Origin: a virus
IMG/VR virus record: IMGVR_UViG_3300023181_000007
Coordinates: 1-55,720 of that record
Length of the DNA stretch: 55,720 nt
Direction: 5' to 3' (one strand)
In this document: positions 1 to 7,560 of the stretch, piece by piece
Layout: the number at the start of each line of letters is the position of its first letter
Position numbering within the stretch: the stretch's first letter is position 1
The notes under the pieces: generated by a model
The model's input: the letters and a program-made list of their open reading frames with translations, nothing else
The model's database searches: none
Told to the model about the DNA's origin: nothing
Translations under genes and position numbers: made by a program

Positions 1-127
1 CCATCGAATTCGAGGGAATTAAAAATAAAAAAAAATGGAAAAACTAACATTAGAAAACTTTTTGCTATATATACCTTATGGCTTAGGAATAGGGAATAAA
101 ACGCTAAAAGGAGATTTAGCATCTGTC
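1..127. repeat. Terminal direct repeat, left copy (circular closure)
   Basis: Bases 1-127 are identical to bases 55594-55720. An exact overlap of 127 is typical of a circular contig from an assembler using k=127, so this is probably an artefact of closure and not a physical terminal repeat. The unique genome is then 55,593 bases. It covers the first 31 codons of the gene starting at 35. Confidence 0.95.
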
Positions 128-514
128 TACATAATGGAGATAGAAAACAAAAACGACAAAGGAATTATGAATGTATTGGAGGGAGCGAATCAAATCCCCT
201 TATTGTATCCATTGTCGGCATTAAATAAAGAATTTCCTCATATTTCATATACAAAGGAATTGGAACCTAGCCTTAAAAATATAATACCTAACGAGTTCTT
301 TAAAAAGCATTGGTTTACTGAAATTAGAGAAGATGGACATTTTTCAACAGACAACGGCGACGGATCGGCGACGGGTTATAAATGGCGATCCTGCCGTATA
401 GATATTATCCTTTTATTGGCAGAGTGGAAAATAGACTATATGGGACTTATTAAAAAAGGTTTAGCTATTGACGTAAATACACTAAAAACAAATCCTTATG
501 AAATCATTGACTAA
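35..514 (+). CDS. Hypothetical protein, paralogue of the next gene
   Basis: This 159-residue protein is not recognised. It has no signal peptide or membrane segment. Its C-terminus (DYMGLIKKGLAIDVNTL then NPYE) closely matches that of the following gene (DFMGLIDEKLAVSVESL then DPYD), so the two are tandem paralogues. A run of A lies before the ATG, with no Shine-Dalgarno site, as usual in Bacteroidota. The 3' end overlaps the next gene by 17 bases. The sequence closes into a circle, so its true upstream neighbour is the gene at 55418. Confidence 0.8.
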   Translation: MEKLTLENFLLYIPYGLGIGNKTLKGDLASVYIMEIENKNDKGIMNVLEGANQIPLLYPLSALNKEFPHISYTKELEPSLKNIIPNEFFKKHWFTEIREDGHFSTDNGDGSATGYKWRSCRIDIILLLAEWKIDYMGLIKKGLAIDVNTLKTNPYEIID

Positions 515-983
515 AGAACAAATTTGCGCTTATTTGCCTTACAATGTAAAATCCGTAATGAGTGCATCGGATTTTAACATTAATAATCTAATCTCAACGG
601 TTAACTTTTCAAACGCAATCAATTTCACGGAACCCGGTTACAGTTCTAAAATAATATTAAGGCCAAATAATCTGACAACTCCTATTGAAATAGCCGGGGA
701 ATTAATAACGCCGCTTAAAGAGCTATTTAATTTACTAATAGCTAAGCCGTCGGATATTTGGTTAAATATTGATGGTTCAGTAATTGGGGTTAGGAAAGAT
801 GATTATGTTTTGAGGCATATAGAAAAGACTCTTTTCGTTTTTACTTGCAAAGGTGAACCTTGTAATTTTGATTCTTTGCCGCTTATCAAATGGCTAGCAG
901 CTAATAAGTTTGATTTTATGGGCTTGATAGATGAAAAGCTAGCCGTAAGCGTGGAATCATTAGAGAAAGATCCTTATGACTGA
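498..983 (+). CDS. Hypothetical protein, paralogue of the preceding gene
   Basis: This 161-residue unknown protein shares with its upstream neighbour the C-terminal pattern [F/Y]MGLI-x3-LA[I/V]-x-V-x2-L-x3-PY. The N-terminal parts differ. Its ATG lies inside the 3' end of the first paralogue. The gene after it starts in the same way, inside a CCTTATGA context, so the overlap arrangement was duplicated together with the gene. Function unknown. Confidence 0.8.
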   Translation: MKSLTKEQICAYLPYNVKSVMSASDFNINNLISTVNFSNAINFTEPGYSSKIILRPNNLTTPIEIAGELITPLKELFNLLIAKPSDIWLNIDGSVIGVRKDDYVLRHIEKTLFVFTCKGEPCNFDSLPLIKWLAANKFDFMGLIDEKLAVSVESLEKDPYD

Positions 984-1284
984 AAAGGAGGCCATAAACG
1001 AATTATTGAACATGAGCAAAGAGGAGCTTGATCTAGTTCAATACTATAAAGTAAAGCTTATATGTAGCGGCAAGAACTGCCAAAGGATTACGCATGTAAG
1101 AGATTACGGGATTCATCCTATTTACTATCATCCAAGATTTACAAAAGGTTGGCATGATATTACTCAAGAGTTTTTTGCTTGTGCTAAACATTGGAAAATC
1201 TACAAAAGGCTCTTGAAAAAATTTAATCAATCAGCAGTATATTTTAAACTATTTGACCCTAACAAAAATGTAATTATCAAATGA
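976..1284 (+). CDS. Hypothetical protein
   Basis: This 102-residue, basic, probably soluble protein is not recognised. It has two cysteines close together (CSGKNC) and a third in FFACAKHW, with histidines nearby, so a small metal-binding fold is possible but cannot be shown. It overlaps the previous gene by 8 bases and the next by 4 (ATGA), which suggests translational coupling in one operon. Confidence 0.7.
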   Translation: MTEKEAINELLNMSKEELDLVQYYKVKLICSGKNCQRITHVRDYGIHPIYYHPRFTKGWHDITQEFFACAKHWKIYKRLLKKFNQSAVYFKLFDPNKNVIIK

Positions 1285-1736
1285 AAACATTCAAATCAAT
1301 TATCACAGTTTTAGTATTTGCCTTTTCTTTAGCTGCCATTGCCCAAAACGATAGCGTTGTTGCGCGATCATTTGGAAATAGTAAACTTACATTTCATCAA
1401 GTCTATGGCGTGGTAAGGGTTGACTATAGAGGCAACAAAATTGAAGAGGTTATAAAAGTTTGGCCGATTGAATCACGATACAAGCCCGGATTTACCTTTT
1501 TCAACGAGGAGGGTAAAATTACCTTAATCAAATATGAAGAGGTAACAAAAGGCTTTTACCGATGGAAATGCAAACTTCAACGCTACAATTACGGAACCGG
1601 CCCGGATATAGTTACAACGTGCTATATCCCGGAGTTTGAAGTTAACGAAAGCGTCGGCGTTTGGGTGCACGATCCGATAAGCGGCAAAACCTATGAGTAT
1701 GTAACAGAACTAAAAAACACAATACGCAATGAGTAA
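1281..1736 (+). CDS. Secreted hypothetical protein with signal peptide
   Basis: The first 22 residues form a Sec signal peptide: a basic start, a hydrophobic core (ITVLVFAFSLAAIA) and a probable cut after AIA-Q, typical of Flavobacteriia. The mature part of about 130 residues is rich in aromatic and beta-prone residues. There is no lipobox, so the product should be soluble in the periplasm or outer-membrane associated. The function is not recognised. A phage gene exporting a small host-envelope protein fits a role in envelope modification, but this is inference. Confidence 0.75.
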   Translation: MKTFKSIITVLVFAFSLAAIAQNDSVVARSFGNSKLTFHQVYGVVRVDYRGNKIEEVIKVWPIESRYKPGFTFFNEEGKITLIKYEEVTKGFYRWKCKLQRYNYGTGPDIVTTCYIPEFEVNESVGVWVHDPISGKTYEYVTELKNTIRNE

Positions 1737-2538
1737 AAACAAAATAATGTACACAATAGATGGTGAAGCCGTTTTAATACACAGGGAAATTGAGGGAGGT
1801 TATTTGGGGCAATTTCTTTATGATGTTGATTTCGATGAGGATGATGATTTTGACCCGGATGATATGATATGTGATACACGTATAATATTGCACCCGCAAT
1901 TGTTTTCAGAGCCTCCAAAGATTCATATTCATAAAGAGATTCAAGAATTACAAAATGAAAAGAGTAATTTAAATATTGAGCTTCATGAGTTAAGGGTACT
2001 TAAACAGGAGGAAAATATAACTTTAGGCAAGATTGCAAAATTTCCTATCATTCAACAATTAGTTGATTTTTTAAATGGTGATTATGCTTATTTGGTTTAC
2101 TTGAAAGACCTTGAATTAATAGAAAAAAGGCAAAGATATATTTCTAGCCATGTAAGTACTGCAAATATAAAAAGCGATGGCGGTTTTTGTCTTTATCTTA
2201 TGAGTTCAGAAAATTACACTTCAAGAGACGACCGCGCGTTTACAATATTTAAGACTAAGGAGGATGCAGATAAATTTATAATTGGCAAAATTATAGAGCG
2301 TCTTAACTCCCATCAAACTAATGAATACGGAGGCGATCCAATAGAGCAGTTAGAAAGAGTGAAACGAGAATTTTATAATCACTATAACCTATTTAAATTG
2401 CCTGAAATAGAGATTGTTTACAATAAAAAAAGGCAAACAATTTCAGAAGATTTTGAGAAAAAGAAAGAAGAGAAAAGACAGGCTAGATTGTTAGAATTAC
2501 AGGCCGAAACTGATAAATTACTCAACAAAGACAAATAA
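1729..2538 (+). CDS. Hypothetical coiled-coil protein
   Basis: This 269-residue protein has an acidic patch near residues 35-47 (DFDEDDDFDPDD), a predicted coiled coil near residues 66-100 and a strongly charged C-terminal helix rich in K, E and R. There is no signal peptide. A second in-frame ATG at 1747 is an equally possible start. It overlaps the previous gene by 8 bases. Function unknown. Confidence 0.75.
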   Translation: MSKNKIMYTIDGEAVLIHREIEGGYLGQFLYDVDFDEDDDFDPDDMICDTRIILHPQLFSEPPKIHIHKEIQELQNEKSNLNIELHELRVLKQEENITLGKIAKFPIIQQLVDFLNGDYAYLVYLKDLELIEKRQRYISSHVSTANIKSDGGFCLYLMSSENYTSRDDRAFTIFKTKEDADKFIIGKIIERLNSHQTNEYGGDPIEQLERVKREFYNHYNLFKLPEIEIVYNKKRQTISEDFEKKKEEKRQARLLELQAETDKLLNKDK

Positions 2539-2545
2539 TAATATT

Positions 2546-2917
2546 ATGGCAAAAGATATTAAAATACAGGCAGCGAAAGCCAATTTATCAACTACAAGTT
2601 GGGACGCTAAAATGTGGGTTGAGCTTGAAGATATTGACCCTCAAGAATTATTGTCAACTTTGACTCATTCAGAAATTGCCGACAATATGGATGTTGAGGA
2701 GGTTTTACAGGAATTAACATCTAAGCAAATTGTTGACGGTTATGATAACAATGCGGTTTTGCTTGAGGCCATAGACGATGAGGACATTGCAGAGTATTTG
2801 GATGCCTCATTTGTTGCCGGCATATTTAAAACCTCCGCTTTAGTTGAGCACATGGACCGCCAAGAGATCCTTGCATGTTTTACAGAGGAGGAATTAAAAT
2901 CTTATTTAGATCAGTAA
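2546..2917 (+). CDS. Hypothetical acidic protein with internal helical repeats
   Basis: This 123-residue acidic protein contains a loosely repeated helical unit of roughly 20 residues (for example SEIADNMDVEEVLQEL and EDIAEYLDASFVAGIF). It has no signal peptide or membrane segment. Acidic repeat proteins of this size in phages sometimes act as partner-binding or DNA-mimic proteins, but nothing here proves that. It lies 7 bases after the previous gene. Confidence 0.75.
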   Translation: MAKDIKIQAAKANLSTTSWDAKMWVELEDIDPQELLSTLTHSEIADNMDVEEVLQELTSKQIVDGYDNNAVLLEAIDDEDIAEYLDASFVAGIFKTSALVEHMDRQEILACFTEEELKSYLDQ

Positions 2918-2920
2918 GTT

Positions 2921-3121
2921 ATGAGAATATCAAGCGAAACCCCAATTTACATTGATCCATTGCCGGGAACATTATTAATAAATGCCCTGACAGAAACATT
3001 GGCATTTTGTAAAAAATACAATACAGAGGTTTGTTTCAAATTTAATGGCAGACAATGCACAATAACACCAACAACCAACATATTAGAGCTTGAGTCTGAT
3101 TTTTGGAACATCACCAAGTAA
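2921..3121 (+). CDS. Hypothetical small protein
   Basis: This 66-residue protein is not recognised. It is the last gene of the accessory operon, lies 3 bases after the previous gene and is followed by a strong intrinsic terminator. Confidence 0.65.
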   Translation: MRISSETPIYIDPLPGTLLINALTETLAFCKKYNTEVCFKFNGRQCTITPTTNILELESDFWNITK

Positions 3122-3142
3122 TTTATTAACACTCCCCCAATT

Positions 3143-3169
3143 AAGCCCCGCCCCAAGGGGGCTTTTTTG
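3143..3169 (+). terminator. Intrinsic terminator
   Basis: AAGCCCC (3143-3149) pairs with GGGGCTT (3157-3163), followed by a run of T. It ends the operon that runs through the circular junction and separates it from the terminase small subunit. Confidence 0.85.
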
Positions 3170-3198
3170 TGTTAATAATTCTATGTTAATATATTGCA

Positions 3199-3206
3199 TA
3201 ACTTTG
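3199..3206 (+). promoter_or_regulatory. Putative Bacteroidota -7 promoter box for terS
   Basis: TAACTTTG matches the Bacteroidota -7 consensus TAnnTTTG. It lies 21 bases before the terS ATG and after a terminator. No good -33 TTG stands at the usual spacing, so the promoter may be weak or need an activator. Confidence 0.5.
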
Positions 3207-3227
3207 TAACACAAAACATTTTTAATT

Positions 3228-3854
3228 ATGGCAACAGATAAAGACAAAAACAAAAAACCACACCAACAGTTAATTCCTTTTAAAGTAGGAAATCAGCTTT
3301 GGAAACTAAGAGCCTCCGCCGGCATAGATCGCATTTGGAATGACCCGGAAACGCTTTATAAAACATTTGAGGAATATGCCAACATGGTTGATAAAAACCC
3401 TTTAATGGAGATCGCTTATCACCAAGGAAAGAAAGTCAAAATACCCAAAATGTACGCAATGACAATGGCCGGCTTTTGCATCTTTTGCGGAGTAAATAGT
3501 AAATATTTTAACCACTTTGAAAGAGACCTCAAAGAAGAGGCTATAATGTTTGAAAGCCTTGAAAACCCAACAGATAAGCAAATTGAAACCAATAAATTAA
3601 ATAAAGATTTGGCTAACATCATTGCCACTATCAAGGAAATTATCTTTACTCAAAAGTTTACAGGAGCCGCCGCCGGTCTCTTAAACACCAACTTAATCAG
3701 CAGAGAACTAGGCATGTTGGATAAAAGAGAGGTTAACCATAAGAACGACGGAGGCGCGTTTAAAGGGCAAGTAACAACGTTTATGTTGCCAAGTAACAAC
3801 CGGGAGCAATTGAACCCGGATAAGCCTATTGAGATAGAACCGACGGAGGAATAA
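3228..3854 (+). CDS. terS: Putative terminase small subunit (DNA-packaging protein)
   Basis: This 208-residue protein begins with a short basic stretch and has a helical core (MYAMTMAGFCIFCGVNSKYF) that resembles the helix-turn-helix region of Bacteroidota phage DNA-packaging proteins. Small terminase subunits recognise the phage DNA and feed it to the large subunit. The call rests on size, the helical pattern and position upstream of the large subunit. Unusually, about 5.8 kb of small genes separate the two. It forms its own unit between a promoter-like box and a terminator. Confidence 0.65.
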   Translation: MATDKDKNKKPHQQLIPFKVGNQLWKLRASAGIDRIWNDPETLYKTFEEYANMVDKNPLMEIAYHQGKKVKIPKMYAMTMAGFCIFCGVNSKYFNHFERDLKEEAIMFESLENPTDKQIETNKLNKDLANIIATIKEIIFTQKFTGAAAGLLNTNLISRELGMLDKREVNHKNDGGAFKGQVTTFMLPSNNREQLNPDKPIEIEPTEE

Positions 3855-3860
3855 TTAAAC

Positions 3861-3891
3861 AGGCCCAACTTAAATGTTTGGGCCTTTTTTT
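3861..3891 (+). terminator. Intrinsic terminator after terS
   Basis: AGGCCCAA (3861-3868) pairs with TTTGGGCCT (3877-3885), followed by a T run to 3891. It isolates terS from the accessory island. Confidence 0.85.
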
Positions 3892-3943
3892 ATGCTTTAT
3901 AATCATGGCTGTATCGATCTTTCACGGGGTGGAGACAAAAAAT

Positions 3944-3990
3944 AGTACTAAATAAAGTACTTTTTGTTTGTTAGTACCGAATATAGTACT
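3944..3990 (+). promoter_or_regulatory. Paired AGTACT operator-like boxes
   Basis: AGTACT occurs at 3944-3949 and 3956-3961, and AGTACC/AGTACT at 3973-3978 and 3985-3990. Within each pair the boxes are 12 bases apart, and the pairs are 29 bases apart. They flank the -33 element and touch the -7 element of the downstream promoter, which is where a repressor would bind. The binding protein is unknown. Confidence 0.6.
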
Positions 3991-3997
3991 ATATTTG
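3967..3997 (+). promoter_or_regulatory. Bacteroidota-type promoter of the first accessory island
   Basis: TTTG (3967-3970), a 19-base spacer and TATATTTG (3990-3997) match the Bacteroidota -33/-7 consensus closely. The start of transcription should fall near 4002, giving a leader of about 25 bases that contains AAAAACAT before the GTG start at 4027. Confidence 0.8.
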
Positions 3998-4026
3998 TAT
4001 AACAAAACAATTAAAAACATAAGATC

Positions 4027-4548
4027 GTGGAAAATCTAACATTTACACCGGAACAATTAGAAGAGGCGTTAACAGCAAATAAGTTTTGGCTTGACGGAAA
4101 CGATGAGGCGGCAAAAGTTGTGCATGAGGCTACCAAAGCCGGTTTTGTATTCAGGGGATCGCATACGCAAGCTCATTGGACTAAGGCGGGTATTGACTGG
4201 TATTATGCATCATTAAACAAGGTTGAATTTGAAGCCCAAGAGGACACTCAAATTTTATACGTTGCAAGCCTTGGCGGCGGTGTTAGTGGTCGTACAGTAA
4301 AGAAAGGTGAAAAGATCCGTTTCTTAGGTGTTACAAATGACTTGGGCCGTGAGAGTGTTAGCACTTACGAAACCTTACACAGAATTGATAAACACTATTT
4401 CTTTTCAGCGTTCAAGCAAGCCAGTCATACAATGCCGGCAAAAATTGCCTTTTTAAAACAGCATGCTAAAAACCTAAGAGAAAACGGCAACTTAAAAGAA
4501 GCCGACGAGGTTGACAATCACATTTACGACCTTGAGGCTTATAAATAA
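4027..4548 (+). CDS. Hypothetical protein, first gene of the island, GTG start in TCGTGG context
   Basis: This 173-residue soluble protein is not recognised. It starts with GTG inside ATCGTGGAA (4024-4032), preceded by AAAAACAT (4013-4020), the leader pattern shared by several first genes in this genome and complementary to the putative small RNA at 38.46 kb. The middle contains a glycine-rich turn (ASLGGGVSGRTVKKGEKIRF) and the C-terminus is helical. As the first gene behind an operator-like promoter it is probably an early or regulated gene. Confidence 0.8.
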   Translation: MENLTFTPEQLEEALTANKFWLDGNDEAAKVVHEATKAGFVFRGSHTQAHWTKAGIDWYYASLNKVEFEAQEDTQILYVASLGGGVSGRTVKKGEKIRFLGVTNDLGRESVSTYETLHRIDKHYFFSAFKQASHTMPAKIAFLKQHAKNLRENGNLKEADEVDNHIYDLEAYK

Positions 4549-4554
4549 CTAACC

Positions 4555-4575
4555 GGGGGCTTTCGGGCCTCCTTT
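4555..4575 (+). terminator. Weak hairpin, possible partial terminator
   Basis: GGGGGC (4555-4560) pairs with GCCTCC (4567-4572) with one G-T pair, followed by only three T. It may lower read-through into the downstream small genes. Confidence 0.4.
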
Positions 4576-4588
4576 AAAATTAAAATAA

Positions 4589-4777
4589 ATGAATAAATAT
4601 TTAGCAAAAACCATTGATGGAAAGGATATTTGTAAGCTTATGGAAAAAATAGCACTTACAGCAATGAAAGGAGATACTTTAATTATTAAACAGCAGCTTT
4701 ATATTGTTGATAGAAAAGAAATCAACATTGATACAAAAGAGGGTGCGTTATATCTTATTAAGCCATGCCACACTTAA
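4589..4777 (+). CDS. Hypothetical small protein
   Basis: This 62-residue protein is mostly charged and lacks a membrane segment. Its end overlaps the next gene by 13 bases. Function unknown. Confidence 0.6.
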   Translation: MNKYLAKTIDGKDICKLMEKIALTAMKGDTLIIKQQLYIVDRKEINIDTKEGALYLIKPCHT

Positions 4778-5049
4778 CAGTAAAATTCAAGACCATATTT
4801 GACAGATCAGAGGGGGAATATTTCAAAACTGATATTTTTGGGAACAAAGAGGAGCATGGCGACGGCGGTATATCTAAAGCCGATGCAAAATCTTGGCATC
4901 TTATAACGTCACAGGCCGACGGCGAAAGTACAGCTTGTGGTCAGGTTTATGCAGATTACGGCCGTGAAATAAAGGAGGTTGAAAAAGGCGGTATTACATG
5001 TGAAGATTGTCTTTCCCTTATTAGGGAAATGAAAGCCGTAAAGCTTTAA
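4765..5049 (+). CDS. Hypothetical protein with possible metal site
   Basis: This 94-residue protein contains a cysteine in TACGQVYADYG and a CxxC-like pair in GITCEDCL, with histidines in EEHGDGG and SWHLI. The pattern resembles small zinc-binding phage proteins, but no family is recognised. It starts inside the previous gene, which suggests coupled translation. Confidence 0.65.
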   Translation: MPHLTVKFKTIFDRSEGEYFKTDIFGNKEEHGDGGISKADAKSWHLITSQADGESTACGQVYADYGREIKEVEKGGITCEDCLSLIREMKAVKL

Positions 5050-5116
5050 ATCATCAATTTTAAATCACAAAGTATAAATCCGGGATGCTTAACGGCCTCC
5101 CATAATAATAAATATA

Positions 5117-5392
5117 ATGCCATATCCATATAAAAATAATATTAAGCTATCTTTTACTTTAAGGGGCTATGATATACCGGAGGAGTTTGCAAAAGCAATC
5201 CATACACATTGCCAATTAGGGCAAATAAGACCGTCTTTAGACACTGATAGGCAAACAAGCAATTGTGGTCGAACAATCAGGGACACCCAAAATATAACCC
5301 TTGAATTTGAGAACTTTGCTAAAGTGTATGATTTCATTACTGATATTGACGTAATGGCTAATCTATTAGTAATCGATAGCAATTATATATAA
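5117..5392 (+). CDS. Hypothetical protein
   Basis: This 91-residue protein is unrecognised. A 67-base gap before it holds no clear promoter or terminator. Its stop codon overlaps the ATG of the next tiny gene (TAATG). Confidence 0.65.
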   Translation: MPYPYKNNIKLSFTLRGYDIPEEFAKAIHTHCQLGQIRPSLDTDRQTSNCGRTIRDTQNITLEFENFAKVYDFITDIDVMANLLVIDSNYI

Positions 5393-5490
5393 TGGAAACG
5401 ATCACTTTATGCAGTCAATGCGAATGTAACTTATCGGAAATAAACGGCATTTGCTATTCTTGTCACAACTTTAATAACCACATGAAATGA
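5392..5490 (+). CDS. Tiny zinc-ribbon-like protein (32 aa)
   Basis: METITLCSQCECNLSEINGI starts a 32-residue protein with CxxC at residues 7-10 and a second CxxC at residues 21-24, the spacing of a minimal zinc ribbon. Support comes from the exact stop-start overlap with the previous gene and the ATGA overlap with the next. It could act alone as a small binding protein or be a truncated domain. Confidence 0.6.
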   Translation: METITLCSQCECNLSEINGICYSCHNFNNHMK

Positions 5491-5744
5491 TAGACTTAGA
5501 AAAAATTAAAAACGAGGTTGCTGTAAAGCATGGGTACAATATGTGGCTTGATATATTAGGCATATTTTCAACATCAACAGATATTAGCTATTTGCAGCTA
5601 ATAGAGTTGGAGAACGAAGTTGCAACCGAGTACGCCCGCCAAATGTGTGATGAGCAGATACATGCGTGTTCAATAGCTGTAAATTCAGAAAGATTAATGG
5701 CTCAAAGATTGGTTCAATCCACCCCTAACGTAGTAAAGCCATGA
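5487..5744 (+). CDS. Hypothetical protein
   Basis: This 85-residue acidic helical protein is not recognised. It overlaps both neighbours by 4 bases (ATGA), so it belongs to one translationally coupled run. Confidence 0.65.
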   Translation: MIDLEKIKNEVAVKHGYNMWLDILGIFSTSTDISYLQLIELENEVATEYARQMCDEQIHACSIAVNSERLMAQRLVQSTPNVVKP

Positions 5745-5950
5745 AAGAAGTATGCGAATGTTTTACAGTAATGATTAAAAAAGGTATGGTAAATTTTTAT
5801 AGTTCAGGAACAACTCTTTTTATGCCTTTTATTCCTGATACTAATTTTAGATATAATAATTGCCCTTGCTGCCTTTCAGAGGTTAGGGAGATTGAAACAA
5901 CCAAAAAAGAACTTGATGATAACGGAATTATTTATAATAATATAGATTAA
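5741..5950 (+). CDS. Hypothetical cysteine-containing small protein
   Basis: This 69-residue protein has CEC near its N-terminus and NNCPCCLSE in the C-terminal half, a possible metal-binding knuckle. No family is recognised. Confidence 0.6.
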   Translation: MKEVCECFTVMIKKGMVNFYSSGTTLFMPFIPDTNFRYNNCPCCLSEVREIETTKKELDDNGIIYNNID

Positions 5951-5962
5951 CAACAAAGTAAA

Positions 5963-6217
5963 ATGGCAAACTCAACTAAAAAATATATTCAGGGTTTGGA
6001 TATGAACCAATTTAAACATATTCCAGAATTAAGCTGTTATAATAACAATTATTATATTGGATTTAAACAAGACGGTTATTCGGTGTGTGATTTAATATTC
6101 GGGGAATCTGACGACGACAACACAACTGAATGGTTTATTATAAACTTAGATGGTGGGGCAAATATACCTTTAGGCTACTCTTATAGCACTAACGGCAATA
6201 AACTTGAAACTGTTTAA
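5963..6217 (+). CDS. Hypothetical protein
   Basis: This 84-residue soluble protein is rich in N, Y and D. No motif is recognised. It lies 12 bases after the previous gene. Confidence 0.6.
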   Translation: MANSTKKYIQGLDMNQFKHIPELSCYNNNYYIGFKQDGYSVCDLIFGESDDDNTTEWFIINLDGGANIPLGYSYSTNGNKLETV

Positions 6218-6238
6218 AATTAACAAATACAAAATAGC

Positions 6239-6397
6239 ATGGCACTAAATGAATTTTGGCAAGAAAGAGAAATAATGTGGAGGAAACAGGAGGAAAGGTG
6301 TATAAAACTATTTAATTTATACGGCCCCGATTATTCTTATTCTACACAGGAAACTAATACTTTGATACGTTTAAAACTACTAACAGCGAAAGCTTAA
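6239..6397 (+). CDS. Hypothetical small protein (52 aa)
   Basis: A 53-codon reading frame begins MALNEFWQEREIMWRKQEER and is highly charged and helical. It fits neatly between its neighbours, 21 bases after one and 11 before the next, which supports it as a real gene. Function unknown. Confidence 0.55.
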   Translation: MALNEFWQEREIMWRKQEERCIKLFNLYGPDYSYSTQETNTLIRLKLLTAKA

Positions 6398-6408
6398 ATA
6401 TTTTAAGT

Positions 6409-6828
6409 ATGGATATAAAAGATATAGAAAGATTGGCTAAGGAAATTGCTGAAATGGCTAATATTCCTATAGAATGCCCAAAAAAACCTAATTGTAATTT
6501 TGAAGAAAAAGGTATTTGTTGTAGGGAATTTGGTTATTTTAAAATTCAAAGACTTTTAACGAAAGGTGTTTTAGAAGGTATTAGAAAGGATGCTTTATTA
6601 CTACCTGAAAACGCTACCGATAAAAGCAAATACAATGTGCAATTACAGCATGACGGACATAATCAGCTTGACACAATGAGAGAATTATTGTATAGAATTG
6701 ATAAAGAAAAACTTGAAACAGGCGATTTAAGAACTACAAGTATTTATGTAGCTGCTGAATACATAAGAACACACGTAGAAAAAATGAGATTCATTCTTAA
6801 CGAGTTATACTTAAATAATAAAACTTAA
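6409..6828 (+). CDS. Hypothetical protein with N-terminal cysteine cluster
   Basis: This 139-residue protein has a cysteine-rich segment at residues 24-39 (CPKKPNC, then GICC) followed by a helical C-terminal half. The clustered cysteines suggest a metal site. Function unknown. Confidence 0.65.
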   Translation: MDIKDIERLAKEIAEMANIPIECPKKPNCNFEEKGICCREFGYFKIQRLLTKGVLEGIRKDALLLPENATDKSKYNVQLQHDGHNQLDTMRELLYRIDKEKLETGDLRTTSIYVAAEYIRTHVEKMRFILNELYLNNKT

Positions 6829-6906
6829 CAACCAACCCGCTATTTAAGATAACACCGGGAAGCTGAAAACGGTATCAAAGAGTAAGCAAACAAAAACTTT
6901 TCATTT

Positions 6907-7305
6907 ATGAAAAAATTACTTTTAATTGCCTTGTTAGGCACAATGTGTTTTGTAGGTTGTAACAATGACGACGACGCAACGTATTTGCGCCCAAGGCCAC
7001 AAAAAACAAATGCATCAGATCCGGTATTTACATTTGATTCGTCAGGTAAAGAGGACGTGTTATTTCAAGACGGCGTTAAGGTTGCCCCGCAAAAGATCAT
7101 TTGCAATACCCCTTATAACCTAGGCGCGGGACATGCGGTTGTAAATACGGACGGTAAGTATTATTTGGTGTATTGGCACACTAACCCAAACATGCTGCCA
7201 ACAGGATTCACACAAACAAAATATACATCAGCATACGGAGGGATTCGATATATGGTTGTATGCCCGGTAACACAGGCGCAAGCGATATTTGTTTGCAATA
7301 ATTAA
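6907..7305 (+). CDS. Lipoprotein with surface-export signal
   Basis: This 132-residue protein has a type II signal peptide with lipobox FVGC and lipidated Cys18. The next residues are NNDDD. In Bacteroidota an acidic stretch right after the lipidated cysteine is the lipoprotein export signal that sends the protein to the outer face of the outer membrane, so this phage product is probably displayed on the infected cell. The mature part is a small, beta-rich, glycine- and tyrosine-containing domain. Phage surface lipoproteins often block superinfection by masking receptors; that role is inference. A terminator follows. Confidence 0.8.
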   Translation: MKKLLLIALLGTMCFVGCNNDDDATYLRPRPQKTNASDPVFTFDSSGKEDVLFQDGVKVAPQKIICNTPYNLGAGHAVVNTDGKYYLVYWHTNPNMLPTGFTQTKYTSAYGGIRYMVVCPVTQAQAIFVCNN

Positions 7306-7313
7306 ATAACAAT

Positions 7314-7348
7314 ACCCGTATGTAAATAATCCTTGCATGCGGGTTTTT
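7314..7348 (+). terminator. Intrinsic terminator after the lipoprotein gene
   Basis: ACCCGTATG (7314-7322) pairs with CATGCGGGT (7336-7344) with one G-T pair, followed by five T. It makes an in-frame upstream ATG at 7337 an unlikely start for the next gene. Confidence 0.75.
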
Positions 7349-7360
7349 AAATCAAAGGCA

Positions 7361-7558
7361 ATGGAAAACAGAAGAGAAAGCGGGTTTTATTGGATAAAAT
7401 ATCAAAAGGGTGATGATTATGAAGTTGCTGAATTTGTTCAATCAGAGGAGGGAGCTATAATTGAAAGTGGTTTTTGGATGAGGACCGGTAGCGACTATAG
7501 TGAGCTAATAGATCCTTTTATAGTGGATGAAATTAGAATTATTAACCCAAACGAATAA
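7361..7558 (+). CDS. Hypothetical acidic protein
   Basis: The 65-residue product begins MENRRESGFYW. The ATG at 7361 is preferred because the one at 7337 lies inside the terminator stem. The pattern FYWIKYQKGDDYEVAEF suggests a small beta domain. Function unknown. Confidence 0.6.
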   Translation: MENRRESGFYWIKYQKGDDYEVAEFVQSEEGAIIESGFWMRTGSDYSELIDPFIVDEIRIINPNE

Positions 7559-7560
7559 CT

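Noticed and set aside
3905-3955. 16-codon frame MAVSIFHGVETKNSTK between the terS terminator and the next promoter
   Set aside because: It lies after a terminator and runs into the operator boxes. It is probably chance or a remnant of a lost gene.
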